Source: Rostratula benghalensis
Lineage: Eukaryota; Chordata; Aves; Charadriiformes; Rostratulidae
Direction of reading: 5' to 3'
NCBI GenBank assembly: GCA_013399305.1
Contig: VXAI01000021.1
Coordinates: forward strand, 4,279,874 to 4,343,873
DNA: 64,000 nucleotides
In this document: in pieces, positions 49,444 through 62,312 of the stretch
How the letters are laid out: each line of letters opens with the position of its first letter
How positions within the stretch are numbered: position 1 is the stretch's first letter
Notes under the pieces: model-generated
The model's database searches: none
What the model was told of the DNA's origin: nothing
Seen by the model: the letters and a program-made list of their open reading frames with translations, nothing else
Position numbers and translations under genes: made by a program

Positions 49444-52379
49444 GTTATACTTTGCTTTTTACATCAGAAAACTTAGGCCCCCCAAAGCATATTTGAATTT
49501 ATTTGGGGGCAGAAGTTTATTAAAAAACTGAAATAAATAAAGAGATCCTCAAAACCTCAAGGCAAATAGTAATAGTAACCTGGCTCAGACAAATGCAGAG
49601 CAAGCAGAAAATCAGGCAGCAGTGCATGGTAGGAGATGGTTCTTGTTCATCAGTTAGAAGTATTTTGCAGGGGAAAGTTTAAAAGTAAGACAGTCAACAA
49701 TGTATATACATGCACACACATGCATGTAGCATAAAACAAAGAACTTGTATGAAAGAAGAAACTGATGTTTAACACTGTGACCAAGATGATAATATATGCT
49801 CTGTGTGGATGACTTAATGTTAGAACTACCTTCTGATCATTTTTTTAAGAGTAAAGAAAACAATAAATTTTTGTTGCGTGCTATAACTTGGAAATCAGCT
49901 TTTCTGAGTTTAGAAATAACCAAGATTAGAAGTTCTAATGCTTGAGGATAATCTGTTCAGAAATTCACCCATGTCAGGAGCCTCTTACATAGCTAATGTT
50001 ACAAATGCTTCAGAAGAATACACAAATGGCAGCTGCTTGTGTCCAATAGTTGGGAATACTATGATGAACAGTATTCAGTATATTTAGCTTATCAATTTTG
50101 AAATGTTCCTTAGTTACTAACAGTTTTAGAAGCATGGGAGAGTCAGATAGAAGGGAAAGATTACTTTTTAGTAAAGGCAATAGATAAGGTTGAGGAAGAA
50201 TTTCAGCTCTTGGTTCTGACTTGGATTTCCTCTGTGTCTTTTAGACAGCTGCTTAATTGACCCAGGCCTTGGTTTCTCTTCTGCAAAATAGCACTTCCTA
50301 AGCAAACATTTAATATTTTCCTGGTTTATAGGTTGTAAATATTTTTTTTATTCAGCCCTGAATAAAAAAAAAAATTATAGCATTGTCATTTGGAACTGTT
50401 AAAAATATAAAGAACTGTAAATACATCATATTGTTAGTGAGCACAATGACAGTGTTTTCACTTGTGGTGCTTTGTAGCTTTCCCATTGCAGTGACAGATT
50501 TGGGGACCAAAACTTGCTCTGTCTTTAAGATAGGTGTTGCTTGCTACCCTTCTTCAATTCACAGTTTACCATGTAATTTGCGTTACCTTTTTATATGCCT
50601 GTAATAATTTAATCAATAATACCAATATGTAAATAGTAACAGAAAAACATTTTCAAAACTACAAAACCCCTTGAATTGTTTTTCAAGCTTTCTTTTCAGA
50701 CTGCATAGGCTTGCTATCAGAGTTGCAGGATAGATCGGGATTGATCAGTAGGTTACGTGATAACATTCCCATCTCTGGCTAGTGTGATTACCCGAGTTTT
50801 ACTGTGCAGTCCTTACTTCTACCACAACACTATCTATAGACAGTTCTGTCGCTCTGATTGATGCCAGTTGAAGACAACTGACAGGACCAACAGCGATCCC
50901 TACTGGGTCACCATGATTTTAGTACTTAACTGTAGAGCATGAAATACAGTGACAAATAGCTTTAGAGTTTATGCATGATACAGACAACCAACTGAACCAA
51001 GGAATTCCTATTCTGGCACCCGGTGGGACCCGTACCTGATTTTTCATAGGCTTTTTCATAGAAAACAACTAGTCTCCTTTAGTTATTTCAAAGGCTGATG
51101 AGGGAAGCAAACACCAAGGTGTTTGAATTTCACACTTAAAGACTTCTTCAGGACTTCTGCTGATTTCTGTGACGGACTACTATCCAAATGCCCCCAAGTC
51201 CAAGGTGTACATAAAAGTGTAAATGGCCATGTCATAACCAATCAGGCTTTCCAGGGGATATCTGGACTCTGTATGTATATGAAAAAAAAAAGAAAAAGAC
51301 AACAGCACATGTATGTGCATGTGCGTATGTGCACTCAGGTTCTCAGAGAAAACTGAGGAAAAATATGCATTTAACAGTGCCAATCTCCCCTGCTAAACAG
51401 CAAACCCATGAAGAAATCAACAAGAAAACAACTTTGCAGAAACTCCCCTGATTTCTGAATATGAAAGAGGCTTATGAGTAAAAAAGAAATAAAAATCAGA
51501 TGCACCAACCTGATCACAAATTCTGGTGATTTTGACAAATTAACTGTAAAATATATTTCCAAACTTCAGTGATAGTTTTGTGATTTTCTTTAACTGTGTA
51601 GGACTAGCCTAGTCAAGTATGATCACAAGTACGAAGTAACTAGTCAAATGCCCAAAGGGTTTACAACATACAACAAATGTTTCAGAAGGTACGCTGACTT
51701 TGCAGGTTTTTTGATATCACATTCTGTTACATGACAATACTGACAATATATGAAAAGAAAAGAAAAATATTAGTCTTTCTTTTACTCCCTGTGGGTAAAA
51801 TATTGCAATTCAATCATATCATTTTCCACCATGCAAAAAAAAATCTTCATTATAACAACATTTTTGCATCACGTAGAAAAAACTATAACTACTGCTTTTG
51901 AAAAGAAAAATGAAAAATACCTATTGCTTTTGTACTTAAGATGTTGCTAACTCAGCAGGTTATTTCTGCAGAAACTGAACTGTACAGTATGAAAATTCCT
52001 TGTTTCAGAATTTTGCAGCATTTGGAGATATGCTCAAAAATGGAATTTAAATATCCTCTCTTGGTGTTACCCAGTTGCCAAAGTTTATTGATTTGAATGA
52101 TACTTGTTTGTAAGATGGGGGCAAAACCAGTTTTCTTGTTGTCACAGTTGTTTTGTGCAGCTATTGATGTGATGAAACAATTTCATTTGTGGAATACTGT
52201 AAAGCAGCAGCTGCCTAATGGAAATGAAATACTTTAAGAAATTGCATGCATAAAAGCTTCTAGGTGTTTAAACCTCTGGTCAAATGAGACAATTTATAAT
52301 GTTAACAAACTTAATTCCAGAACAAGTTGTATCACAATTGGACCTGTCACTGTACTACAACTAACTGTCCCTCATGATT
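49444..52379. other. Non-coding stretch
   Basis: AT-rich; no gene, RNA or named repeat recognised. Confidence 0.6.
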
Positions 52380-53335
52380 CATTATGACCCACCCTGCTTG
52401 ACATGTGGACTGAGTGCAAACAGAGTGTGGAGAGTGAGCTGAGAGAGGGGAGATAACAGAGATAAATCTAAATTCATTCTGGAAGCAGTCACACTCAATG
52501 ACATATTCACTGACTTCTTCAACAGCTCATTTGATAATGTTCTTTCTGCACTATTCATTTTTCTGAAAGATGAAAGCTGGCTGAAGATCTCATCTGCTCA
52601 CTGATGCAGGGAGAAGATTTGAAATTAGCACAAAAATAAAAAAAGGGAGGGGTGGTTGGTGTGGAAAGCAAGCACTTTCTGATTAACAGTTTCTTGGTCC
52701 TGACAGGGAAGGCTAAACACCCTGCCTTTTCAGGTCACCTTTAATTAGATATGCATTATAATTCTACAATATGTCAATGGGCTGGCTCTGCCTGGCAGAA
52801 TTGTGCTTAGAGAAGGGAGAATACATTAATCACAATAATTAATTGCTTGAAGAATGGAAACATTGTTTTCTGTCTCAGCTTGTAATGTGATACATATTTG
52901 TATAAATTTTTTATTACTATTCTACCAAAGGCTCAATCTAGGAGGTTAATAGCATGATTGTAATAAGAGTGCAAAAAGGGTCAGTAATTCTTGGCCTTTT
53001 ATAAATTCCTGGTTTGAGTTTCCTTGGTTTTTTTTAAAGTGAGGAAGTAAGGGGAGGAGGAGACAATGCTAATTGCATTAGGCAGCCAGAATGTTATATA
53101 GTTCATTACTGGAAATGAGAATTAAAACATCAGCTAACTGCTTTTCTCCACCGGTACTGAAAATCTACTACACCTGCTTCTACTGATTTGCCTGACTTGT
53201 TAATTATCCAGAAAAATCTGGGTTAGTATTTTATGACCAAATTAGTTACCAGCTAAAGATTACAACAGGCTTGCCAAAAGGAAATTAAGAAATGTCACAT
53301 TAGGTGGGGATAAAAATAAAAATGTGATACTTACA
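52380..53335. promoter_or_regulatory. Probable conserved non-coding block (homeodomain/POU-type motifs)
   Basis: About 950 bases with a complex, low-repeat texture. It carries TTAATTA (52741-52747) next to a POU-like ATATGCAT (52749-52756), TAATTAATT (52836-52844) and a nuclear-receptor half-site AGGTCA (52732-52737) with spacings of a few bases to about 100 bases. No open frame with exon borders is present. I infer an enhancer from motif density alone; conservation could not be tested. Confidence 0.35.
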
Positions 53336-55049
53336 GGTTATTTGGGGGGTTGGCTTTAGAAAATGCTTTAAAAGAATGCTTTCAATTAAATCTCCTTTTA
53401 CATTTGCACTAAGAATTGAAAATCCCTGTTAACATTTCAGAATTGTCAAGAAAGTTTATAAGCTCGGAAAAGTGCCTGGTAGCCCATCTTTGCATGAACC
53501 CTAACAGCCACAACACATGCATCTGTAACCAAAAGAACACTGCATCAGCACTTCTGTATCTCTTGAATGGGGACGCAGAAAAAAACTCCTGCTAACACAT
53601 TGCTTCACCCTTTTTCTTCTGCTTCATTGCAAATACATGTGTGAGCATGCACATTTTTGGGTGTGCATGTCCCTATCTACATTAGCCAAAAAAAAAAAAA
53701 ATATGCAAAAGTGGCAGAGTCACAGAGAACTACATGTGTACTGATACACAATGCCTGCCTCACGGATTAGTCAAATACTCATTTGCTTATTCAGCACTCC
53801 ACACTCCAGACCACCATTCAGATGCTGTCTTAGGCTGCCCTTACTCTTCATATGACTCATTTGTTGTCCCTGATCACATCAACAATCTTTTCTGAATAAA
53901 TTAATTAGTCCTCTCTCCATCCAAGAACCTTTTTATTTTGCAAATTCAGAATTTCTGTCATCCAACACCCACTTTTCTCACATCCATAGAAGAAGGGAAA
54001 ATAAAGGAGATGAGAGGGATACATGAAGGAAATTCACTGAATCGTATACCTACGTGTATATGGTAAACGTGCTTCTTATGTAAATCAGGAGAGAAGAAAA
54101 ATATAAACAACTACAATTATATCTGCAAATCTGCTTGACATTTTCTACATGGACTAACTCCCTTGAAAAAATTAGAGAATTTGCAAATGTTACAGATATG
54201 TTTTGAGAGGCCTACAAAACATGTGTCATTAATACAGCTGTCTATGTTTCTGTTCCTTTCTCATTCTAGGCAGTTTAGGGTGAGGGTTTTTTTTTCCACT
54301 GAAATCATGACAGAAATTTATATAGCATAAAATCTTTAATACTAGTACTATTACTTTATCTGAAATGAAAATATCAAATAAATAGCCCACAGAACAAATA
54401 CAATTAAAGACAAAAAGATAGTACATTAAATCTTCAGATAGAACAAGTAAATACACAACTAAAAAGTATAACTTTTTGTGACGCTTATGTAAGAAAAATA
54501 CCAAAAAACAACAGAATGTGATCCGTAAAATTCTACTCCTCCAGAAAGACATATATTTCTGTACAAAAAGAATGAGAAATTAAGTATTTTTTTAAAAAAA
54601 ACCCAAAACCTAAAATATTTTTTATATTTTATTCCAGATAAGTCCAAAATTTCATAAAACAGACATTCTAACAGAATGGAGTATGGTTATACTTTTACTC
54701 TCAAAATAGGTAACAATAATATACACGATAAGGGCAGACTGTTATTCAGCAATGGTTCTGTGCAAGGCATAAACTGAACAGTGACAGTGACAGTCATGTA
54801 AATATTTTCTATTAATGTAACACACTTCCAGTCATATTAAATATTTTTTAAAATAAACTTAGGGCTTTTCTTTCCATATTGTCTACCAACTTATGTTGTC
54901 TCATTTTATACATGGAAAATGAGCCTTAAATATTGTAATATAAATTGATACCATTATGTACTCATTTTTGTGGATATAAAACAAAAACAAAAACAAAAAA
55001 ACACCCCAAAACTAGCAATACAGTGGAGATTTAGAATCAGAAGTTGGTA
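53336..55049. other. Non-coding stretch
   Basis: AT-rich, with an A run (53688-53701) and an (AAAAAC)n repeat (54978-55012). A 107-codon minus frame (54229-54552) is Phe/Tyr-rich and looks like chance coding. Confidence 0.6.
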
Positions 55050-55879
55050 GATACTTCAGAAGTCATGACATATTCCAAAGGGAATCACTATGAATATTAT
55101 TTACACATGATTTTGAGACTGAATCTGCATTAGTTTGGTCTCTTATGTGTTGCCTAGAAGGCTGTGAAAGGGAAAGTTTTTCTGATCTAAAGGAACAGCA
55201 AAACATCCAAACAAAAAATTATATTGCAGCAGTTACTCATTTCAGAAAGAAAAGCGGTGTAAAAGTGAAGTTTGTTAAAAGGAAATCTCCTTTTAAGAGG
55301 AGCAGTGAGAGTTTAAAGGATATCAGGGAGACTCTTTATTTAGGCATGATCAGTATAGAGGTTCAAGAGAAAAAAGGAAATTCATCAAAGTCTGACATCT
55401 ACAGGAATTCTTAGAATGGTCAAACAGACAAAAATTGGAAATAGTGCATGTAAGCTACTAGATGTAAGCTACTAGAATTGTTACTAGAATAATTTCAAAC
55501 AAAATATTATTAAAGATCCTCTAGGAATTATGCATGAGAAGTGTAATAAGAACAGTTAACAAACATTAGAAAAGAGCAGAAGAATGATAGTAACTATTTG
55601 CACCAAAATGCAAAAGGAAGGAGCTGGAGAGGTCGCTCTAAAGGAGCTTTCTTCATGAAGAATGTATCACAGGATTTGTCTGAAACTGAAAAGCCAGTAT
55701 AAAGGGTCATAGGAATAATAATTAAATGAACAATAACAAATTGTCTTGAACAGACAGAAATAATCCATGAGTTCTAAAGAATTGCAATTATGAATTTCTT
55801 ATATTTTGGTGGTTATCATAAATCAGCCTAGGTAACAAAGAAATGAAAGCTAATAATGTAAAGCAAATTCTCTATAAAA
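55050..55879 (+). mobile_element. Possible upstream part of the old LINE
   Basis: This segment directly precedes the recognisable LINE and holds an open frame (55145-55414) rich in Lys/Arg including V-K-F-V-K-R-K-S, which could be the linker before the reverse transcriptase. Similarity is too weak for certainty. It contains a perfect tandem duplication ATGTAAGCTACTAG at 55448-55475. Confidence 0.3.
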
Positions 55880-56830
55880 CTTCCAAGAAATTTTAGGGAG
55901 CTGGGGAGCAGTAAGTCTGATTCCTACAACAGATATATCAGTGGAAACATAATAAAAAGTAGAATAGGACGACAAGTAGGTAAATGAGACATAGTGGGCA
56001 ACACTCAAGAAATTGTTGTAGATCAAAGCCAAGCCTCATTCCTTTTTTTGAAGGAGTCAATAAGCATGTTGATAGGACTAATCAATTTGTTATATACTAT
56101 ATATCTGAATTTCTAACAACTTTATCACAAAGATCCTCACCAAAGGTTCTTTCTTGAAGGCGTTTTTTAAAAGGAAAGCATTAGTAAGTGGAAAGTAGGT
56201 ATCTATTTACCTATACTTTTCAGAGAACATGAAAGATGGAACTCAATAGTTGGTTCTCACAATGTCCAAGAGTTACCAGTGGAATTCTATGGTGATTCTT
56301 CTCAATGTATAGGAATCCTGAAAGGTCTGGAAAGGAGATGAGCAGTTAGATGTTTTCTGATACTAAAAAATTACTCAAAATATAATAACAAAAAGAAAAT
56401 GAAGAAAGAAAAAAAATTATAGCAAAGAATTGCACAGGTATCTCACAACATGGAGGGACTGCATGATAAACCTCTTGACAGAATACAGTTTGGTAAATTT
56501 GAAGTGACACATGCAGAGAAACAAAAAGCCTAAGTGTGCCTACCCTGTGATGGATGCAAATTTAGTTATAACCAGTCAGGAAGAAGTCACTGGAGATTTT
56601 GCAATGGTACTTCCATGAAAATATCAGCGCTGCTCAGCAGAAGCTAAATAGAACATCAGGAATTATTTGGAAAGCATTAAGAGCTTAGGACTGAAACCTG
56701 ATTGCTATTAAAGAAGTCCGTGGCATTCATGAAATTCTGGTCACTCCATCTCAAGAAGGATGCAGTAGAAGTAAAGAAGATATAAGAAGGATAAGAAAAT
56801 GATCAGAGATCAAAAATTATTTCCAACTCA
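55880..56830 (+). mobile_element. Ancient LINE of CR1/L3 type, plus strand
   Basis: The order of remnants matches a reverse transcriptase reading frame: about 55893-55925 (AAGAAATTTTAGGGAGCTG, CAGTAAGTCTGATTCC), 56030-56070 (GCCTCATTC...GGAGTCAATAAGCATG), 56110-56155 (the TTTATCACAAAG/TCCTCACCAAAGG block), 56500-56620 and finally 56735-56810 (AAATTCTGGTCACTCCATCTC and AAGAAGGATGCAG). All frames are disrupted. It resembles the L3-like CR1 of reptiles rather than the younger avian CR1 families at 9, 15 and 60 kb, so it is probably much older. The right end is unclear: no 3' tail was found after 56830. Confidence 0.6.
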
Positions 56831-58987
56831 TTTCCAGCTAAAAGTCCTTCACTCCAGGCTTACACATGCAGGCAGCAACCCTCGAACATTCTGGACCCCT
56901 TTACACTTGAGCACATCTGTTGGGAAAGCAGCACCTGGCACATCCAAACAGGTTGCTACAGAGCACACTGTCCTTTTAAACTCTATTTATTCATCCATTG
57001 GGATGCTCCTCAAAATTTTCTTTGCAAGACGAACAGCTGAAGATATGTTTTAAGAAAAGTACATATTCTGCATGGAACAAGTAAAGAATATTTATTCTTT
57101 ATATAGCCGAGAGCTATTCTTTATGAATGAATCCTGCAGGAGGTGTGCTATTTCTTAAAAACTCTAAACACTGTGAAGTAATGCTGTTAAAAGACGGTTA
57201 AACATTTAGAGCAAGTCAGTAGGAAGGACTGCAAAATCCGAAAGAAAATTTAAGAGTGTGACTAAAGGGACTTTTCAGAGTGCTCAAAGGAGTTAAGAAC
57301 CAAACTCCCCCCAAAATTTTCAAAATTGCTATTACCTAGTAAAATAATAGCCATCACAGAGCAGTATCTGCAGGAGGCATTTGGCCCAAGCAGGAAAAGC
57401 GAAAGTATTCTGAAAATAATTGCTCACTGGTGAATTGTATAGTTTTTCTAACAAACCAGTCCTCAATACTATACAGCTGCTGCTTCAATTTGTGATAAAA
57501 TGTTTAGAAAGCACGTTTGCTGTATAATACACGCTTCAAATAATATTCTGACTATACACTTTGTATAAAGTTCTTTCATGTTCTTTACCTAGGAAGGAGC
57601 TTCAGAAGTGTTTTATCTGTGACCATTCCACTCCCTTTAAAAACAATATAATAATGTAAATAAAAATCTCACTGTTACATATTAGGAAAATTACTGAGCT
57701 GCTTTCTATTAAATTAAAGAGAAGCAACTCTAAGACCAAGGGTTTTTTGTTCTGATTCTAATTTAAGCTTTCCTACAGGAAAGGGAAATAGCTCTGCAAT
57801 ACCTCTCAGTCTTTTTGTTTCTATTCTGATGATAATATGTTTCTGTGTCTAGGAGAATAAGAGAATGTGTACTTAGAATATCTAGCGTGATTTTATATGT
57901 TCTGCACTTGTAACAAAAGTAAAGTAAACCCCTGCTTTAAGTTTAAGAACTTGATCAAAAAATAATCATCAATTTGATTAAATAGCACACATTTTTCATA
58001 TACAGTATTTCTTATCTGTAGCTTACCTCAAATCCTTTCAGTACAGAAATGAATTAAATAGAAAAATACATTCTCTGTGCAATATAGGCTTTAAATATTA
58101 CTCACTTTTAGCCAATAGTAAATAAATTGCCAGCTAATAAATAATACCATACCAGGAGGTAGACTGAGGTGTTTCTGCCATTTTCTAGTTCTATCAGTTA
58201 AAAACAAAAATAGCTCTTACGCACATTTTTTTTATGCCATATATGAGGCTTAAACAAGCAAGAATGAAGTTCAAGAACTGTTTATTCCATCACATCTTCA
58301 GAATTCTGGAAAGAAAAAGCAGGTTTTAAAGATTGCATTTACGTAGTATCTAGTTTCCCCTATTTCCATACATTTTGCCCTTCTAATCTGTGAAATACAA
58401 GAGAAAAAAAAATCCAATTTCCCTGTTGCTTAGTACTACAGATGCTGCTGCTATGGAAACTACCCTTCATGTGCCAGAAATAAAGACATACTGTTGATGT
58501 ACAGTTACAGCAATGCAAAGCAGCATTACTTTTTAATTTTTCCATTAAAAGTCTAATATAAATGCCTAAAACATTGCTTCAATGCATTATGCATTCTTCT
58601 ACTTCTAGTGAACTCCAAAACACTTTTGACTACTGACTGTTGTGTTTTCCATGGAGCTGTCAGCTTATTGTCTGAGGCATACAAAAGAACATTGTGTAGT
58701 AGAAGTTGCAAAACATAGGACTTTATAATAACCTGTTTGTTTATAAAACTGAAATGATGACATTTATCTAATAACAGCTCTACCTAGAACCTGTGTATAC
58801 TTGAAAACTAATGTAGCAAATATTAAATGTCAGTGTCTGTTTTGATCATAACATCTCGGACCAGTGTGAAGCTCAGGGGTAGAGAGATAGCGACCTCTCC
58901 TCCGCCAAAATTATGTCTAACTAGTTTGTGTTTTGTGCTTGGTGCCACTCTGGACTCACTTTCTCCTCTTCTTTAAAGGTTACAGTT
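56831..58987. other. Non-coding stretch
   Basis: AT-rich, no recognisable gene or repeat. Confidence 0.55.
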
Positions 58988-59085
58988 AATCATAGAACGT
59001 TTTGGATTAGAGATCGTCTAGTTCCAAACCCCCTGCCATGGGTAGGAACACCCCCCACTAGAACAGGTTGGTCAATGTGCCTCCT
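58988..59085 (-). mobile_element. CR1 3'-end fragment, minus strand
   Basis: Begins AATCATAGAACGTTTTGGATT, the reverse complement of a CR1 tail, then AACCCCCTGCCATGGGTAGG and CACTAGAACAGGTTGGTCAA, typical of the CR1 3' UTR. Sequence similarity fades after about 59085. A short, 5'-truncated copy. Confidence 0.85.
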
Positions 59086-60693
59086 GTAGCTTTCAATCAA
59101 CTTTGGTTTTGAGTCTCTCATTCACACGGTGATAAAATCGTAAGATAATCCCCTAAATTTTATTAAGTGGTTCCTCATCTATAGGCTAGGCAGCTTCAAG
59201 TGGCAAATGTTTCAGTTATTAGTTACTGCTCATCAATATCACAATTTTAAGTGTTTGGAGCTGAAGTTACACTTTTTCTCTGTTTCTGTGCAGCATCTTC
59301 CTACGTGATTACCACAACTTACAGTTACCTCTTGTAGGCATTAACTCAGTAACAATAATATTAAAAGAAAAATAGCATCCCAAATGTGCTACAGTCAGTC
59401 TCATTTTTCAGGAACTGTTAAAATGTGAAAGAAACAAAAATATAACAAAGATACAAGTGATGAAAAAGAATGGCTATAATGACATTAGCCACAGATATTT
59501 GTGCTTCATTTTTTTCCATCTTCATGAAGAAAAAAAAATCTTCACCGTTTTCATCTAGAGTTTGGAGGAAACAGAGATACAAATTTGAATGAAAATTATT
59601 AATATTTTAATATAAATTCCAAAATTCCTAAATAGCCAGTGTTTCTAGAGAGGTTCAGAGTCAGACTTTTGGTTCATGTTTTTAAAAATACTAGCGTTAC
59701 AATTCCATTGATGAAGGCCTGTGTGCTTTCCACCTCTGAAAAATAAACTTCATAAAATCAAGGATGAATATCTCAAAATGACAGGGTTGCACTTGCAGAA
59801 TTTATTTCCACCCATTCAAACACACATGCGTGCACATTTAGTTACGGAATGCCCTATCTGACCAGCTAATTGCATGCACCAACATTTTGCCTAGTAATGG
59901 GTGCACGTAATGTCTAGAACATGAGTTATGCTTTTATGAATCAGGGCCTACCTTACATGATGAATGCACAGCTCATTAATTGCTAATGACTGAGGTGGCA
60001 CTGAGTGTATTTTTTCCTTTTTCTGCTGGGGTTGTAAGTTATACAAAGAGTTTGGAACTCCCCTGGATTCACAATTACTATTCCCTGATTCCTCAAGAAA
60101 GGCCAAAATGAGATTCATTCTTCACTGTAAAGCAGACAATAAACCTAAGCCTTCATAACCTTCATACAAAATTATCTAGTTTGGAAGAAGTCTTGTGTTC
60201 AATTCAACAAGCAGAAATGTGGATGAGATTCTGCTGCAACATAAATACCTGCATGTCAAAGATGACAACACAATGCATCACCTTTGGTATGGATATTTTA
60301 GTATTTAGTTATGGCTATAATGTAAGATTGGAATGCTCCTTTCATACTACTATATCTCAATGAAAACTTGTTTCCTGTCACTGGCTGTAGAGATAAACAT
60401 GGGCCTGGACACCAGGTGGTAGTAGAGAAGTCACAGTATAACATGAGAGTATTCTTGCACCAAAGACAGAACTTTTGCACTGGGATGAGGCCACATGGGA
60501 ATAACCTATAAAAAGCATCAACATTCCCCCAATTCTAGCCATCTCGAGAAGGTATGACCCTGGGGCTACTGCTTCCTAAGCACCTAAGTGCTGTAATGTC
60601 CAAATAACAGATTCTCTCACACGATTCCCATGGCACCAGAATTAAATCCTTTCCTACATAAATAGCAAAGGGGTAATTTTAACACAGTAGTAA
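59086..60693. other. Non-coding stretch
   Basis: No gene recognised. A segment around 59935-60010 with GCTCATTAATTGCTAATGAC has two TAAT-type homeodomain cores and might be conserved. Confidence 0.5.
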
Positions 60694-61320
60694 AGGTGGT
60701 AAACCTTGTGGCAGGGCAACAGATGTCATCTACATGGATTTAAGCAGTGTTCAACACTGTCCCACACAACATCCTGGTCTCAAAATTGGAGTGTCACGGA
60801 TTTGATGGATAGACCACTTGGTGGAACAGGAACTGTCTTGATGACCGCACTTGAAAGGTTGTGGTCAATGTCTCAATGTCTAAGTAACAGCCAGTGACGA
60901 GTAACCTTCCTCAGGGGTCAGTACTAGGACCAATGTCGTTTAACATCTTTGTTAAAGACATGGACAGTGGGACATAGTGCACCTCAGCAAGTTTGGCAAC
61001 GACATCAAGCTGTGTGGTGTGGGCAACATGCTGGAGGGAAGGGATGCCATCCAGAGGGTCCTGGACAGGCTTGAAAGGTGAGTTTGCGAAAATCTCATGG
61101 AGTTCAACCAAGCCAAGCGCAGGGTCCTGCACCTGGGACGTGGCAAACGCCAAGCACGAATACAATTTGGGCACAGAATGGCTGGAGAGCAGCCCTGAGG
61201 AGAAGGACTTGGGAGTGATGATGGATGAGAAGCTCAACATGAGCCAGCAGTGCACACTGGCAGCCCAAAAAGCCAACTGCATCCCAGACTGCATCAAAAG
61301 AAGCATGGCCAGCAGGTCAC
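60694..61320 (+). mobile_element. CR1 LINE reverse transcriptase fragment, plus strand, inactive
   Basis: Starts at the sequence for the first catalytic motif (Y-M-D-L-S-S at about 60732) and runs to M-A-S-R-S near 61320. Landmarks: L-P-Q-G-S-V-L-G-P-M (about 60908), R-V-L-H-L-G-type remnants, [12 protein letters not shown] (about 61180-61215) and [12 protein letters not shown] (about 61240). The catalytic F-A-D-D-T-K block is F-G-N-D-I-K here and there are frameshifts, so it cannot be active. It ends without the CR1 3' UTR or tail, so its 3' end was lost after insertion or replaced. Confidence 0.92.
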
Positions 61321-62275
61321 TGCTTTACTCTGCTGTGAAGGCTGAACAAACAAATATGAACCTCCTTTTCCAGTCATCTCCACCTCATTGAACAGCATAC
61401 GTGTGGCAACCTTTTCTATACATAACATCCTTGGATAGTCCATCATCCTACACAGATTATCAGAAAACAGAAGTAATAATAATCTTGTAAAAAACATGCC
61501 AATGAGGTTACATTTTCTCTACAATGGGTGAATAAAGTGCCAAGCATCATGTTTAGATCCTGTTTGCTCAGTCTCAAGAAGCAACCCAAAAGGATGAAGG
61601 TATCCAAACCACAGTTTAAGCCATGTTAAGCAGAGAGCAGAACTTCATTAATACTTGGAGCACTTAAGATCAATATTTAGACATTTAATTATTTTGTTCA
61701 TTTTACTTGAATACATTAGTAAAGCCTGGTAGAACTATTAGGACACCCTGTGATTAACATACTTGAATCAGCAAAAGGTGGCAATTAAATAAAAATCTAC
61801 TTGTTTTTCTGGTCTATCATGAAATTTGCATAATTTAGCAATTACTTTATCATTTTGAATATATATTAAAAATGGGTTTCTGCCTTCTAATTGTAAGATA
61901 TATGGTACATATTTTAATTCTAGGGGCCTTATGAATATATTTTGAGACACTAATAAAAATATTTTTGGCTGGCACAAATTTGTAAAATTTTTGTCTCTTC
62001 TATTACCAAAAGGTGCTTATGTGTCAAAAATTATTAAATGTAATTTGTGATTTTCTCATTAAAAGAATATTTACAGATTATATTGTAACTTAATTTGGGG
62101 GGGAATAAATATTTTTCTATTAGCTAAAAAAATATTTAGCTAACTCCACAGTTTGTCAGATAATGAGACTTCCTTCTCTACATCATTTCAGTGCTTTTCA
62201 CAAAGACTAAAGCCAAACCAATAATTTATGCTGTACAAATATAGATTACAAAGTAGAACTAAACAAATGAATGCT
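61321..62275. other. Non-CR1 sequence between a CR1 body and a CR1 tail
   Basis: About 950 bases with no CR1 similarity, AT-rich from 61650 onward. See the finding on the split CR1. Confidence 0.6.
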
Positions 62276-62312
62276 CTCCAAAGGTTCCTTCCAAGCCCTA
62301 CAATTCTGTGAT
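62276..62312 (+). mobile_element. Isolated CR1 3' tail, plus strand
   Basis: Only about 37 bases: CTCCAAAGGTTCCTTCCAAG, CCCTACAATTCTGTGAT. This is the last part of a CR1 3' UTR and its octamer. It is either a very short 5'-truncated insertion or the separated end of the copy at 60.7-61.3 kb. Confidence 0.8.
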
